Shown here in pieces: positions 33,925-42,302 of a stretch of DNA of 64,000 nt (the stretch's first letter is position 1; the number at the start of each line of letters is the position of its first letter). The translations under genes and the position numbers were made by a program. This stretch comes from Flavonifractor sp. An10 (GTDB lineage Bacteria > Bacillota > Clostridia > Oscillospirales > Oscillospiraceae), in NCBI RefSeq assembly GCF_002161215.1, contig NZ_NFMB01000002.1:124001-188000 (forward strand). The letters are read 5' to 3'. The notes below the pieces were generated by a model. It saw only the letters and a program-made list of their open reading frames with translations, was not told the DNA's origin and searched no databases.

Positions 33925-35007
33925 ATGGCAGCGTTTAAAAACAAGGACAACGGCACCTGGTATGTGCAGTTCCGCTACACCGACTGGAAAGGTGAGCGCC
34001 AGCAGAAGCTCAAAAGGGGCTTTGCCACCAAGCGAGAGGCGCTGGAATGGGAACGGGAGTTCCTGATGGAAAAGCAGGCCGATGTGAACATGACCTTTGA
34101 GAGCTTCGTCGCCCTCTATGAGAGGGACATTAAGCCCAAGTTGAAGCTCAACACCTGGCTCACCAAGGAGAGCATTATCAAAAAGAAAATCCTGCCCTAT
34201 TTTGCCAAGCGGAAGCTTTCGGAGATCACAGCCAAGGACATTATGCGCTGGCAGAACGAGATCCGGGAGATGCGGGACTGTCACGGCAAGCCCCTGTCAA
34301 AAACTTACCTTAAAACCGTTCACAATCAACTTAGTGCAATTTTCAACCATGCTGCCCGGTTTTACGGCCTGAACCTCAACCCGGCCCGGCAGGCGGGCAA
34401 CATGGGGGCGGAGGAGCGGAAGGAAATGCTGTTCTGGACCCGGGAGGAGTACACTAAGTTTTCCGAGGCCATGATGGATAAGCCGCTGTCCTTCTACGCC
34501 TTTGAGGTGCTTTACTGGTGCGGCATCCGGGAGGGTGAGCTGCTGGCCTTGACCCCGGCGGACTTCGATTTTGAGAAGCGCACCCTCACCATCAATAAGT
34601 CCTATCAGCGGCTCAACAAGCAGGATGTCATTACCACCCCCAAGACACCAAAGAGCAACCGGGTGATTCAGATGCCCCAGTTTCTCTGTGACGAGCTTCA
34701 GGACTACCTTAAGCAGCTCTATGGCGTGGAGCCGGACAGCCGGATGTTCCCCATCAGCAAAAGCTATCTTCACCGGGAAATGGACCGTGGCTGCAAGCAA
34801 ACTGGGGTGAAAAGGATTCGCATACACGATTTGAGACATAGCCACATCAGTTTGTTGATCGACATGGGCTTTACCGCCCTGGCTATTGCGGAGCGCGTAG
34901 GACACGAGAGCATCGACATCACCTACCGCTACGCTCATTTGTTCCCCACCCGTCAGGTGGAAATGGCCGATAAGCTGGATTCACTGAAAAATGAGAAGGG
35001 AGTGTAA
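33925..35007 (+). CDS. int: site-specific tyrosine integrase of element 3
   Basis: This 360-aa protein has the same three-domain layout as in element 2, and all catalytic residues are present (CGIREGEL, HDLRHSH, GHESIDITYRYAH). The catalytic half is close to that of the other elements, fitting the shared core. The N-terminal arm-binding domain (NGTWYVQFRYTDWKGERQQK) differs more, fitting the different arm repeats. It starts 2 bp after xis. Confidence 0.92.
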   Translation: MAAFKNKDNGTWYVQFRYTDWKGERQQKLKRGFATKREALEWEREFLMEKQADVNMTFESFVALYERDIKPKLKLNTWLTKESIIKKKILPYFAKRKLSEITAKDIMRWQNEIREMRDCHGKPLSKTYLKTVHNQLSAIFNHAARFYGLNLNPARQAGNMGAEERKEMLFWTREEYTKFSEAMMDKPLSFYAFEVLYWCGIREGELLALTPADFDFEKRTLTINKSYQRLNKQDVITTPKTPKSNRVIQMPQFLCDELQDYLKQLYGVEPDSRMFPISKSYLHREMDRGCKQTGVKRIRIHDLRHSHISLLIDMGFTALAIAERVGHESIDITYRYAHLFPTRQVEMADKLDSLKNEKGV

Positions 35008-35011
35008 GAAA

Positions 35012-35347
35012 ATGTCCAAGAAGAACTACGATAACCACAACCGCTGGAGGAACAAGACGGTGGCTTTCCGGGTGTCGGCGGAGGAAGACCTCCATCTGGA
35101 AGCCCTGGTGAAGCTCACAGGCCTGACCAAGCAGGACTACATCATCCGGCGGCTGCTGGAACGGGATGTGGTGGTCCAGGGCAACCCCAGGGTCTACAAG
35201 GCCCTGCGGGACCAGCTGGCCGCCGTGCTGGACGAACTCCGCCGGATCGAAGCTGGGCAGGGCGTAAACGGCGAGCTGCTGGACACCATCCAGATGATCG
35301 CCACCATTATGAACGGGATGCAGGAGGATTTCGCCTATGATCAATGA
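35012..35347 (+). CDS. MobC-like ribbon-helix-helix protein
   Basis: This 111-aa protein with KTVAFRVSAEED and LTKQDYIIRRLL closely resembles the copies in elements 1 and 2. The start at 35012 follows GAGAAGGGAG. It overlaps repA by 11 bp, as in element 2. Confidence 0.65.
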   Translation: MSKKNYDNHNRWRNKTVAFRVSAEEDLHLEALVKLTGLTKQDYIIRRLLERDVVVQGNPRVYKALRDQLAAVLDELRRIEAGQGVNGELLDTIQMIATIMNGMQEDFAYDQ

Positions 35348-36512
35348 AAAAAAGAAAATGACCGCCCAGGGCTCATCTGTTGGCGCAGATGATGGGCAGT
35401 CAATCTCTCAAAATTCCAAGACCACTATACCAGACCTAGGCGAAAAAAGCAATTCCTCCGAAAGAGATTTGGAGGAACTTTACCGGAAAATGCGCCGTAT
35501 GAGTGACCCCGCATACCTGCATACTGTGACCCTGGACGAGCTGATGGACAATGTATTTGAGGGCAAGTCTGCGGTGATTGAGAACCTGCTTTATACAGGA
35601 GCGTACATCCTTGCCGGAGCGCCCAAAATCGGCAAGTCTTTCTTGGTTGCACAGATCGCTCACCATATCAGTACCGGGCAGGACTTGTGGGGCTACAAGA
35701 CCCATCAGGGGACTGTTCTCTACTTGGCGTTGGAGGATGACGAGAGCCGGTTACAGCGCCGGATGTTCCGAATGTTCGGAGTGGAGGGGACAAGCTCCCT
35801 CCACTTCGCTACCAACGCTAAGATGATCGGCGGTGGCCTGGATGAACAGCTGGAAAAGTTCGTCCGGGAACACAGTGACACCAAACTTATTATTGTGGAT
35901 ACCCTGCAAAAAGTTCGGGAAGCGGTGAGCGACAGCTACAGCTATTCCAGCGACTATGAGGTAATCGGTAAGCTGAAACAATTTGCTGACCGATATGGCG
36001 TCTGCGTCCTGATCGTTCACCACACCAGAAAGCAGCCTGCGGGGGATAGTTTTGAGATGATCTCGGGCACCACCGGCTTGTTGGGCTGTGCGGATGGGGC
36101 ACTCTTGATGCAGAAGGAAAAGCGGACAGATAGCAAGGCCACTCTGGAAGTGGTAGGCAGAGACCAGCCGGATCAGCGGCTGTATCTGAGCAAGGACCAG
36201 GAGAACCTAATTTGGAGCCTCGACTATGCAGAGAATGAGCTTTGGAAGCAGCCCACGGACCCGGTACTGGAAGCCGTGGCAAAGATCGTATCCTCCGAGA
36301 ACCGCGAATGGGAAGGGAGTCCTACGGAGCTGGCCCAGGCAATTCAAACGGATATGGCGGTAAACCGGCTCACCAAGCATCTGAATGTGAATGCCAGCCG
36401 TCTGTTGGAAGAACATCAGGTAAAGTACGAGAACAAAAGCAAACACGCCGGACGGCGTATCCGGCTGACCTACATGGTGGTGGAAGCACCCGTGTTTGAA
36501 GTAATCGGGTAA
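35337..36512 (+). CDS. RepA-like AAA/RecA-fold ATPase
   Basis: This 391-aa protein is almost identical to that of element 2 (Walker A GAPKIGKS, Walker B KLIIVDTLQ, IVHHTRKQ). Such similarity, higher than for int or xre in the same elements, points to recent recombination between the two elements or strong conservation of replication functions. The conserved hairpin lies in its first codons. Confidence 0.8.
   Translation: MINEKKKMTAQGSSVGADDGQSISQNSKTTIPDLGEKSNSSERDLEELYRKMRRMSDPAYLHTVTLDELMDNVFEGKSAVIENLLYTGAYILAGAPKIGKSFLVAQIAHHISTGQDLWGYKTHQGTVLYLALEDDESRLQRRMFRMFGVEGTSSLHFATNAKMIGGGLDEQLEKFVREHSDTKLIIVDTLQKVREAVSDSYSYSSDYEVIGKLKQFADRYGVCVLIVHHTRKQPAGDSFEMISGTTGLLGCADGALLMQKEKRTDSKATLEVVGRDQPDQRLYLSKDQENLIWSLDYAENELWKQPTDPVLEAVAKIVSSENREWEGSPTELAQAIQTDMAVNRLTKHLNVNASRLLEEHQVKYENKSKHAGRRIRLTYMVVEAPVFEVIG
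35359..35402 (+). promoter_or_regulatory. conserved hairpin inside the repA start region, element 3
   Basis: The same sequence and fold as in element 2: outer stem TGACCGCCCA/TGGGCAGTCA, inner stem ATCTG/CAGAT, loop TTGGCG. Confidence 0.55.
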
Positions 36513-36967
36513 AGCGCGACGCTCGCAACGGTCGCGACGGTGTTTTGAGGGGTACTCCCAGCACCGTTGCGACCGTCGCCACCGTCGCGGAAAGGAACAA
36601 CTGGGGTGGTATTTTACCACCTCATCTTCCAGGAGGGAGCCCCATTTTAGGGCGCCCTAAAAGTACCAGAGGATGTCGCGATTCACGACACCCTATGTCT
36701 CGAAACAGAGCACCGGGTACAGGGGCAAAAAGCGTTCGGAGAACGCGCAGCCACAGAATAAAATTCTGTGTTCAAAAGGGGCTTGGGGGCGTTGCCCTCA
36801 ACAAGCAGACGGCAGGAAATGTGAGTGTGTATTAACACTCGCATTGCTTGCCGGATTTGTGTGTGGCTATCCACACGCATTGCTTGCCTGTATCTAAAAC
36901 AACCGAAACGCCCCTTGTGCCGCTGCGGAAAATTAACCGAAATTCAAGTATTTGGGAGGCAACGACT
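36513..36967. other. structured non-coding locus after repA, element 3 (candidate oriV/oriT)
   Basis: Nearly the same sequence as 18227-18680: GC-rich inverted repeat right after the repA stop, hairpins GCGTTC/GAACGC and CACAGAAT/ATTCTGTG, and two hairpins each followed by GCATTGCTTGCC (36841-36852 and 36877-36888). One loop base in the CACAGAAT hairpin changes while the stem is kept. Confidence 0.55.
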
Positions 36968-37213
36968 ATGAGGAAAATTTTGTCCTGTGAGTTCAACCTG
37001 GACACTGCCCGCGTAGAGCTGTGTCTGGAGGACGGGACACTGCTCTCCATCGACTGCACGGCCGTGGAGAACGAACTAGCAAGCAGTATGTACCAGCGGT
37101 CGGAGCTAGACTGGCTGATCTATAATGATCCACTGGCCTATGCTGAGCTGATTTTGAATGGTGACCCGGAACTATATCTAAAGGCTGTAACAAAGAAAGC
37201 TCCCTTGGGCTGA
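36968..37213 (+). CDS. small conserved acidic protein (DUF6061-like)
   Basis: This 81-aa near-copy of the element 2 protein at 18681 differs at about a dozen residues. The ATG follows GGGAGGC. Function unknown. Confidence 0.65.
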   Translation: MRKILSCEFNLDTARVELCLEDGTLLSIDCTAVENELASSMYQRSELDWLIYNDPLAYAELILNGDPELYLKAVTKKAPLG

Positions 37214-37280
37214 ATTTCCAATTAAGAAAAAGAAACCCGCCTGCATTCATACCACCTATATGGATGCGGACGGGTTATTT

Positions 37281-37523
37281 CTATTGAATTTCCTGTTCCA
37301 AATTCCGGAACAGTTCAGAATTGAAAAAATCCTCAATCGTGATTCCCAGACCATCGCAGAGTTTCTTGATTGTAGAAACTGTTGCGCTGCGGTTCCGACC
37401 ACTAACGATGTTGTTTACTGTGGATTGGGTCACACCGCTCATGCTACAGAGCTTGTTGATGGAAATATCGCGCTCGCTGCACAGCTCCAAAATGCGCTCC
37501 TTAACAGCTTCACCGATGTTCAT
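37281..37523 (-). CDS. XRE-family regulator next to the SLOG gene, element 3
   Basis: This 80-aa protein with a clear HTH (ERDISINKLCSMSGVTQSTV, NNIVSGRNRSATVSTIKKLC) is unrelated in detail to the regulator in the same place in element 2. It is divergent from the SLOG gene; a long palindrome at 37576-37608 is its likely operator. The ATG at 37523 follows GAGAGG. Confidence 0.78.
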   Translation of the reverse strand: MNIGEAVKERILELCSERDISINKLCSMSGVTQSTVNNIVSGRNRSATVSTIKKLCDGLGITIEDFFNSELFRNLEQEIQ

Positions 37524-37575
37524 GGGTATCACCTCTCTTCACTGATGATGATACCCGGTTCCTCTTGAAAAGATT

Positions 37576-37608
37576 AACCCTCTTGAGTTAATATAACTCA
37601 AAAGGGTT
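37576..37608. promoter_or_regulatory. 33-bp palindromic operator between XRE and SLOG genes, element 3
   Basis: Two nearly perfect half-sites (AACCCTCTTGAGTTA and TAACTCAAAAGGGTT) meet around a short AT centre just before the SLOG ribosome site. A regulator bound here would block the SLOG promoter, and probably its own. Confidence 0.7.
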
Positions 37609-37620
37609 GGAGGTCATAAG

Positions 37621-38082
37621 ATGGGCATGAAGAGCTGTTTTTTCATCGGGCACCGGGAGGCATCGGAAGAAATTTATCCGGTATTGTATGCGGCTGTTGA
37701 GCAGCACATTGTTGAATATGGCGTCACAGAATTTATCGTCGGTCACTATGGTGGATTTGACCGCCTTGCAGCGTCAGCAGTCAAAGAAGCAAGGCGTTTC
37801 TACCCAGAAGTGAAGCTCACTTTACTGCTGCCATACCATCCGGAGGAGCGGCCTACCCCAACTCCAGATGGATTTGACAGCACCTTCTATCCACCGGGAA
37901 TGGAAAGCGTCCCGCGCAAGATCGCAATCGTGAGAGCAAACCGCTATGTTGTGGATCATGTAGACTACCTCATCGCCTACGCGTGGCACCCTGCCAGCAA
38001 TGCACGCGAGCTGGTGGAGTATGCAAAAAGGCGAGAAAACAAAGGCTCTCTTTTCATAACATTGATAAAGCCTAATGATTAG
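37621..38082 (+). CDS. SLOG-domain (YspA/YpsA-like) protein
   Basis: This 153-aa protein is about 90% identical by eye to the one in element 2, with the same FIGHREAS and VGHYGGFDRLAASA motifs. It has an ATG start after GGAGG. Retention in both elements, ahead of unrelated defence cargo, suggests a role in the backbone or in controlling the cargo rather than with a specific restriction system. Confidence 0.75.
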   Translation: MGMKSCFFIGHREASEEIYPVLYAAVEQHIVEYGVTEFIVGHYGGFDRLAASAVKEARRFYPEVKLTLLLPYHPEERPTPTPDGFDSTFYPPGMESVPRKIAIVRANRYVVDHVDYLIAYAWHPASNARELVEYAKRRENKGSLFITLIKPND

Positions 38083-38090
38083 ACATGAAG

Positions 38091-38119
38091 TTGAGTTTTT
38101 CACGAAAAAGTGATAAAAT
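38091..38119 (+). promoter_or_regulatory. promoter-operator of the HTH gene and RM cassette, element 3
   Basis: TTGAGT 38091-38096, 17-bp spacer, TAAAAT 38114-38119, with TCAC-GAAAAA-GTGA in the spacer. It has the same design as in element 2. Confidence 0.7.
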
Positions 38120-38153
38120 AAGCCCAAGCATTAACTGCCTTGGAGGTACTAAA

Positions 38154-38378
38154 ATGGCGATTTGTTATGACCGCTTATTCCATCTGATGATTGACAAAAA
38201 GATAAGCAACGCACAGCTAAAAGAGAAGGCCGGTTTTAGTGCCAATATTATCACCCGCTTAAAGCGGAATGAGTATGTTTCCATCGAAAGCATTGAGAAA
38301 ATCTGCCGCGTGTTGGAGTGCGGTGTGGACGATATTCTGGAATTTGTTCCAGAGGAAAAGGAAGGAAAAGAAGCATGA
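38154..38378 (+). CDS. small XRE/Cro-type regulator ahead of the RM cassette
   Basis: This 74-aa protein is nearly identical to that of element 2 but ends EEKEGKEA and overlaps hsdM by an ATGA junction. It is thus directly coupled to the RM genes here. It probably sets expression of the operon through the palindrome in its promoter. Confidence 0.75.
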   Translation: MAICYDRLFHLMIDKKISNAQLKEKAGFSANIITRLKRNEYVSIESIEKICRVLECGVDDILEFVPEEKEGKEA

Positions 38379-40102
38379 GCCTGAGTGCCAACGTAAGTGA
38401 AAAAGCCGCCCTGATCTGGGCGATTGCAGATAAATTGACTGGCGTGTATAAGCCCCATGAATACGGCGAGGTGATCCTGCCCCTCACGGTGATTCGCCGC
38501 TTCGACTGTATCCTGGCCGACACCAAGGATGCGGTGCTGGAAAAGTTTGAATCCGTGAAGAATCTCCCGATGCGGGATGTGCTGCTGCGCAACGCTTCCG
38601 GCAAGGCGTTTTACAACACCAGCAAGTTCACCTTTGAGCGGCTGCTGGACGATCCGGACAACATCGAGGCCAACTTCCGGGACTACCTGAACGGCTTCTC
38701 GGAGAATGTTCAGGACATCCTGGAAAAGTTCAAGTTTGACGGACAGATCACCACCATGGCCAATAAGGGAATTCTCTATATTGTCATCAAGGAGTTCACC
38801 ACTCCCAAGGCCAACCTGCACCCGGATGTGATTTCCAACCTGGAGATGGGCTACATCTTTGAGGAAATTATCCGCCGGTTCTCTGAGTCTCACAACGAGG
38901 ACGCCGGACAGCACTATACCCCCAGAGAAGTGATCCAGCTGATGGTAAACATTCTGTTTTACGATGACAACGATATGCTGTCCGGGAACAATGTGGCGAA
39001 AACCATCTATGACCCGGCCTGCGGTACCGGCGGTATGCTGTCGGTGGCGGAGGAGTATTTGCATCAGCTCAACGCCTCCACCGAGCTGATGGCCTTTGGC
39101 CAGGAGCTGAACGACCAGACCTTTGCCATCTGCAAGGCGGATATGCTCATCAAGGGCAACAACGCCGACTTCATCAAGGACGGCAACACCCTGTCCGACG
39201 ACCAGTTCGAGGGCCAGACCTTCGACTATGTGCTGTCCAATCCGCCCTTTGGCCGGGAGTGGAAGAACGAAAAAGCGGCGGTGGAAGCCGAGTCCAAGCG
39301 GGGCTTTGCCGGGCGGTTCGGCCCCGGCCTGCCTGCGGCCAGCGACGGGCAGATGCTGTTCCTGCTCACTGCTATTTCCAAAATGAAAGAACCCAAGGAC
39401 GGCGGCAGCCGCATTGCCATCATCCACAACGGTTCGCCCCTCTTTACCGGCGACGCCGGCAGCGGCCCCTCCGAGATTCGCAAGTATATACTGGAGAATG
39501 ATCTGCTGGAGGCCATCATCGCTCTGCCCAATGATATTTTCTACAATACCGGTATTGCCACCTATATCTGGGTGCTGTCCAACAAGAAGGCCGGGACCCG
39601 CCGGGAGGGTAAGGTGCAGCTCATCAACGCCAACGGTCTGTATGAAAAGCGCCGTAAGGCCCTGGGCAACAAACGCAACGACATCCCGGAGAGCGCCATC
39701 CAGGAGATCACCCGGTTGTACGGCGACTTTGTGAAGAGCGAGATCAGCAAGATTTTTGACACCACCGACTTTGGCTATACCAAGATCACGGTGGAGCGCC
39801 CGCTGAAGGACGAGAACGGCCATCCGGTGCTCAAGAAGGGCAAGCCCCAGCCGGACACCGCCCTGCGGGACACGGAGAATGTGCCGCTGAAAGAGGACAT
39901 TCAGACTTACTTTGAACGGGAAGTGCTGCCCTTTGCACCGGATGCCTGGATTGACGAGAAAAAGGCCAAGGTGGGCTATGAGATCCCATTCACCCGGTAT
40001 TTTTACAAGTATGAAGCCCCCAAACCCTCGGCGGAGATCATGCAGGAGATCCTGGCCATTGAAGCGGAGTTGGACGGCGCTCTGGCGGAGGTGTTCGAAT
40101 GA
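38375..40102 (+). CDS. hsdM: type I restriction-modification methyltransferase subunit
   Basis: This 575-aa protein has HsdM_N (about 8-130), HYTPREVIQLMV, motif I YDPACGTGGML (about 216) and motif IV NPPFGREW (about 290). It is only distantly related to the hsdM of element 2 and has the usual family length. The start at 38375 overlaps the stop of the regulator. The GC content is much higher than that of the next gene. Confidence 0.93.
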   Translation: MSLSANVSEKAALIWAIADKLTGVYKPHEYGEVILPLTVIRRFDCILADTKDAVLEKFESVKNLPMRDVLLRNASGKAFYNTSKFTFERLLDDPDNIEANFRDYLNGFSENVQDILEKFKFDGQITTMANKGILYIVIKEFTTPKANLHPDVISNLEMGYIFEEIIRRFSESHNEDAGQHYTPREVIQLMVNILFYDDNDMLSGNNVAKTIYDPACGTGGMLSVAEEYLHQLNASTELMAFGQELNDQTFAICKADMLIKGNNADFIKDGNTLSDDQFEGQTFDYVLSNPPFGREWKNEKAAVEAESKRGFAGRFGPGLPAASDGQMLFLLTAISKMKEPKDGGSRIAIIHNGSPLFTGDAGSGPSEIRKYILENDLLEAIIALPNDIFYNTGIATYIWVLSNKKAGTRREGKVQLINANGLYEKRRKALGNKRNDIPESAIQEITRLYGDFVKSEISKIFDTTDFGYTKITVERPLKDENGHPVLKKGKPQPDTALRDTENVPLKEDIQTYFEREVLPFAPDAWIDEKKAKVGYEIPFTRYFYKYEAPKPSAEIMQEILAIEAELDGALAEVFE

Positions 40103-40791
40103 ATATAGTTCCTATCATGATGGATGAAAGTGGAGCAATTGTAGAAAGCAACCTCTTAATGAAGATTACTAAAGAGCAATATGCAGAAGATATTCTGTCC
40201 GGGAAACTATATATGAACAGTCTCAGATATTTTCGGGAGTTGGAGCAGGAAGGCGTGGGGGATGAGCAGGAGGGCGCTCTATGTATAGGGGCAACAGGTG
40301 ATTTGCTGTATAAAGGGCAAATCATTGCAAAAGTAAAAAATCTCAGAGCCTACTATGATTTTCCAGTATTTTGTGCATTGTCCGTTCCGCTAAATCAAGT
40401 AGGCGAAAGCGACTATGCATTTTTGATCCCGCAAAAGATGCTGAGAGAATTTATGTACGATAGAACATCCAAATACACAGCGGTTTTAATTAATCGATGT
40501 GATTTTGAAGAAAGACTCGAAAAGGCGCTGGTTCAGTACAAGATCATGGGATGTCTGGGAAAAGTACAATATTCAGATAAGATTATTTCCTATTCGTCTG
40601 AGGAGAAATTGAAAGTGGCTTTCTGTAAGAGAAAGAAATTTGCTTATCAAAATGAATGGCGAATTGCGCTTGATTTTCCTGTGGAAGACCGCTTTGTTCT
40701 TGATGTGGGGGATATATCGGATATTGCTTGTAAAGTACCCATAGATAATTCTGAACAAGAGATGAAAATAGAGGTGCATTTCCATGCGTGA
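40099..40791 (+). CDS. unknown protein inside the hsd operon
   Basis: This 230-aa soluble protein lies between hsdM and hsdS with overlaps of 4 and 8 bp, so it is made with the complex. Visible features are ILSGKLYMNSLRYFREL near residue 33 and KFAYQNEWRIALDF near 190. This pairing of an N-terminal Y/N/R patch with a late NEWR motif is reminiscent of DUF2971-like proteins, but I cannot confirm it. No catalytic motif or membrane segment is seen. The AT-rich composition contrasts with hsdM. Confidence 0.7.
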   Translation: MNIVPIMMDESGAIVESNLLMKITKEQYAEDILSGKLYMNSLRYFRELEQEGVGDEQEGALCIGATGDLLYKGQIIAKVKNLRAYYDFPVFCALSVPLNQVGESDYAFLIPQKMLREFMYDRTSKYTAVLINRCDFEERLEKALVQYKIMGCLGKVQYSDKIISYSSEEKLKVAFCKRKKFAYQNEWRIALDFPVEDRFVLDVGDISDIACKVPIDNSEQEMKIEVHFHA

Positions 40792-42064
40792 AATGAAAGA
40801 CAGCGGGATTGAATGGATCGGTGAGATTCCAAAGACATGGACTATTACGATTCTTTCGGCCCTTTTTTCTGAACGCAAATGTAAAAATAGTGGACTGGCC
40901 GAGAATAACCTTCTGTCACTCAGCTATGGAAATATTGTACGAAAGAATATTGAGTCTAACGAGGGACTTTTGCCTGCTTCATTTGAAACATACAACATCA
41001 TTGAACCAGGAAACATTGTGTTCAGACTTACTGATTTACAGAATGACAAAAAAAGTCTTAGAACAGGCCTTTGTAAAGAACGGGGAATTATTACATCGGC
41101 ATATGTGACCCTTCAAATTAGGAGCGATGATTCTCCTCGCTATATGCACTATCTTTTTCATACATATGATTTGTGCAAAGTCTTTTATGGAATGGGAGAC
41201 GGTGTACGTCAGGGGATGAATTATGAAGATCTCAAGCGCCTGCGAATTTTGCGCCCGGATCAAGACACTCAGCGCCGCATTGCCGACTATCTCGACCATA
41301 AGTGTAGCCAGATTGACACTATTATTGCCAGGCAGCAGCAAGTGATCGAGAAGCTGAAGGCCTATAAGCTGTCCGTCATCACCGAAGCCGTCACAAAAGG
41401 TCTGAATCCCGATGTGCCTATGAAGGACAGCAGAGTGGAATGGATCGGGGAAGTTCCGGGCAACTGGACAAAAGTGAAGTTGAAGAACATTTGTCAGTTT
41501 ATCAATGGAGATAGAAGTTCAAATTATCCCTCTCCCAATGAATATGTTGATAATGGTATTCCGTTTTTAGGCGCTGATTCTCTTTGCGGAAGATATGTTG
41601 ACGTTACACAGAGCAAAAAAATCACAAAAGAAAAATATCATTCCATGGGCGGCGCAAAAATTCAAAAAGGGGATATTTTGTACACTTTAAGAGGTTCTAC
41701 GATTGGGAAAAATGCCATAGCTACGTTCGATGAGGGAACAGTGGCCTCATCACTTATGGTTATTCGACCAATCTCACTTATTCCGGAGTATTTACTCTAT
41801 TGGCTTAATTCAGAAGAAGAATTTAAACAACGACAGTCATATATCAATGGTTCCACAGCTCCTAACTTATCAGCTGAAAATGTTGGTTCGTTTGTTATGT
41901 TTTTACCACCTGCATTAGAGCAGAGGGAAATAGCTGATTATCTTGATACAAAATGTGCTGAAATAGAATTGACCATGCTAAAGAAGCAGGTGCTGATTGA
42001 CCAGCTAGGTAACTACAAGAAATCCCTCATTTATGAGGTCGTGACCGGAAAGAAAGAGGTATAA
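40784..42064 (+). CDS. hsdS: type I specificity subunit
   Basis: This 426-aa HsdS is of normal length. Two target-recognition domains each begin with a repeated entry motif (MKDSGIEWIGEIP and MKDSRVEWIGEVP) and end with a conserved helix (ADYLDHKCSQIDTIIARQQQ and ADYLDTKCAEIELTMLKKQV). The two halves probably read the two parts of a split target. No C-terminal fusion, in contrast to element 2. Confidence 0.92.
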   Translation: MREMKDSGIEWIGEIPKTWTITILSALFSERKCKNSGLAENNLLSLSYGNIVRKNIESNEGLLPASFETYNIIEPGNIVFRLTDLQNDKKSLRTGLCKERGIITSAYVTLQIRSDDSPRYMHYLFHTYDLCKVFYGMGDGVRQGMNYEDLKRLRILRPDQDTQRRIADYLDHKCSQIDTIIARQQQVIEKLKAYKLSVITEAVTKGLNPDVPMKDSRVEWIGEVPGNWTKVKLKNICQFINGDRSSNYPSPNEYVDNGIPFLGADSLCGRYVDVTQSKKITKEKYHSMGGAKIQKGDILYTLRGSTIGKNAIATFDEGTVASSLMVIRPISLIPEYLLYWLNSEEEFKQRQSYINGSTAPNLSAENVGSFVMFLPPALEQREIADYLDTKCAEIELTMLKKQVLIDQLGNYKKSLIYEVVTGKKEV

Positions 42065-42067
42065 GTC

Positions 42068-42286
42068 ATGAACCCGCTTTATAACATTTGGAACTATAAT
42101 TATATCCAGCAACAAGCCCAGCAGCAGTATCATCAAAATCAGGTACAACAAGTGCTGGAAGCGGCACACAAGTTGCAGGATTATCTGGACAGTGTGGACA
42201 AGGTCGATCCAGCATATCAGGGGGCTATGACGGCTGCTTGCTGCGGTGTTTTGCTGGACTATGCGAAGAAGCACGGCTTGATCTGA
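42068..42286 (+). CDS. small protein between hsdS and hsdR, unknown
   Basis: This 72-aa protein has a Gln/Tyr-rich start (IWNYNYIQQQAQQQYHQNQ) followed by a helix (EAAHKLQDYLDSV) and a short hydrophobic end. It begins 3 bp after hsdS and ends 16 bp before hsdR, so it is co-transcribed. Similar small proteins are common in Firmicutes genomes; no function is known to me. Confidence 0.6.
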   Translation: MNPLYNIWNYNYIQQQAQQQYHQNQVQQVLEAAHKLQDYLDSVDKVDPAYQGAMTAACCGVLLDYAKKHGLI

Positions 42287-42302
42287 GAAAGAGGGTGGGA
42301 AT

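Noticed and set aside
40784-42064. Phase-variable hsdS by inversion
   Set aside because: Only one hsdS per operon, with no silent second copy, inverted repeat or nearby invertase gene. The two TRD entry motifs within the gene are direct repeats.
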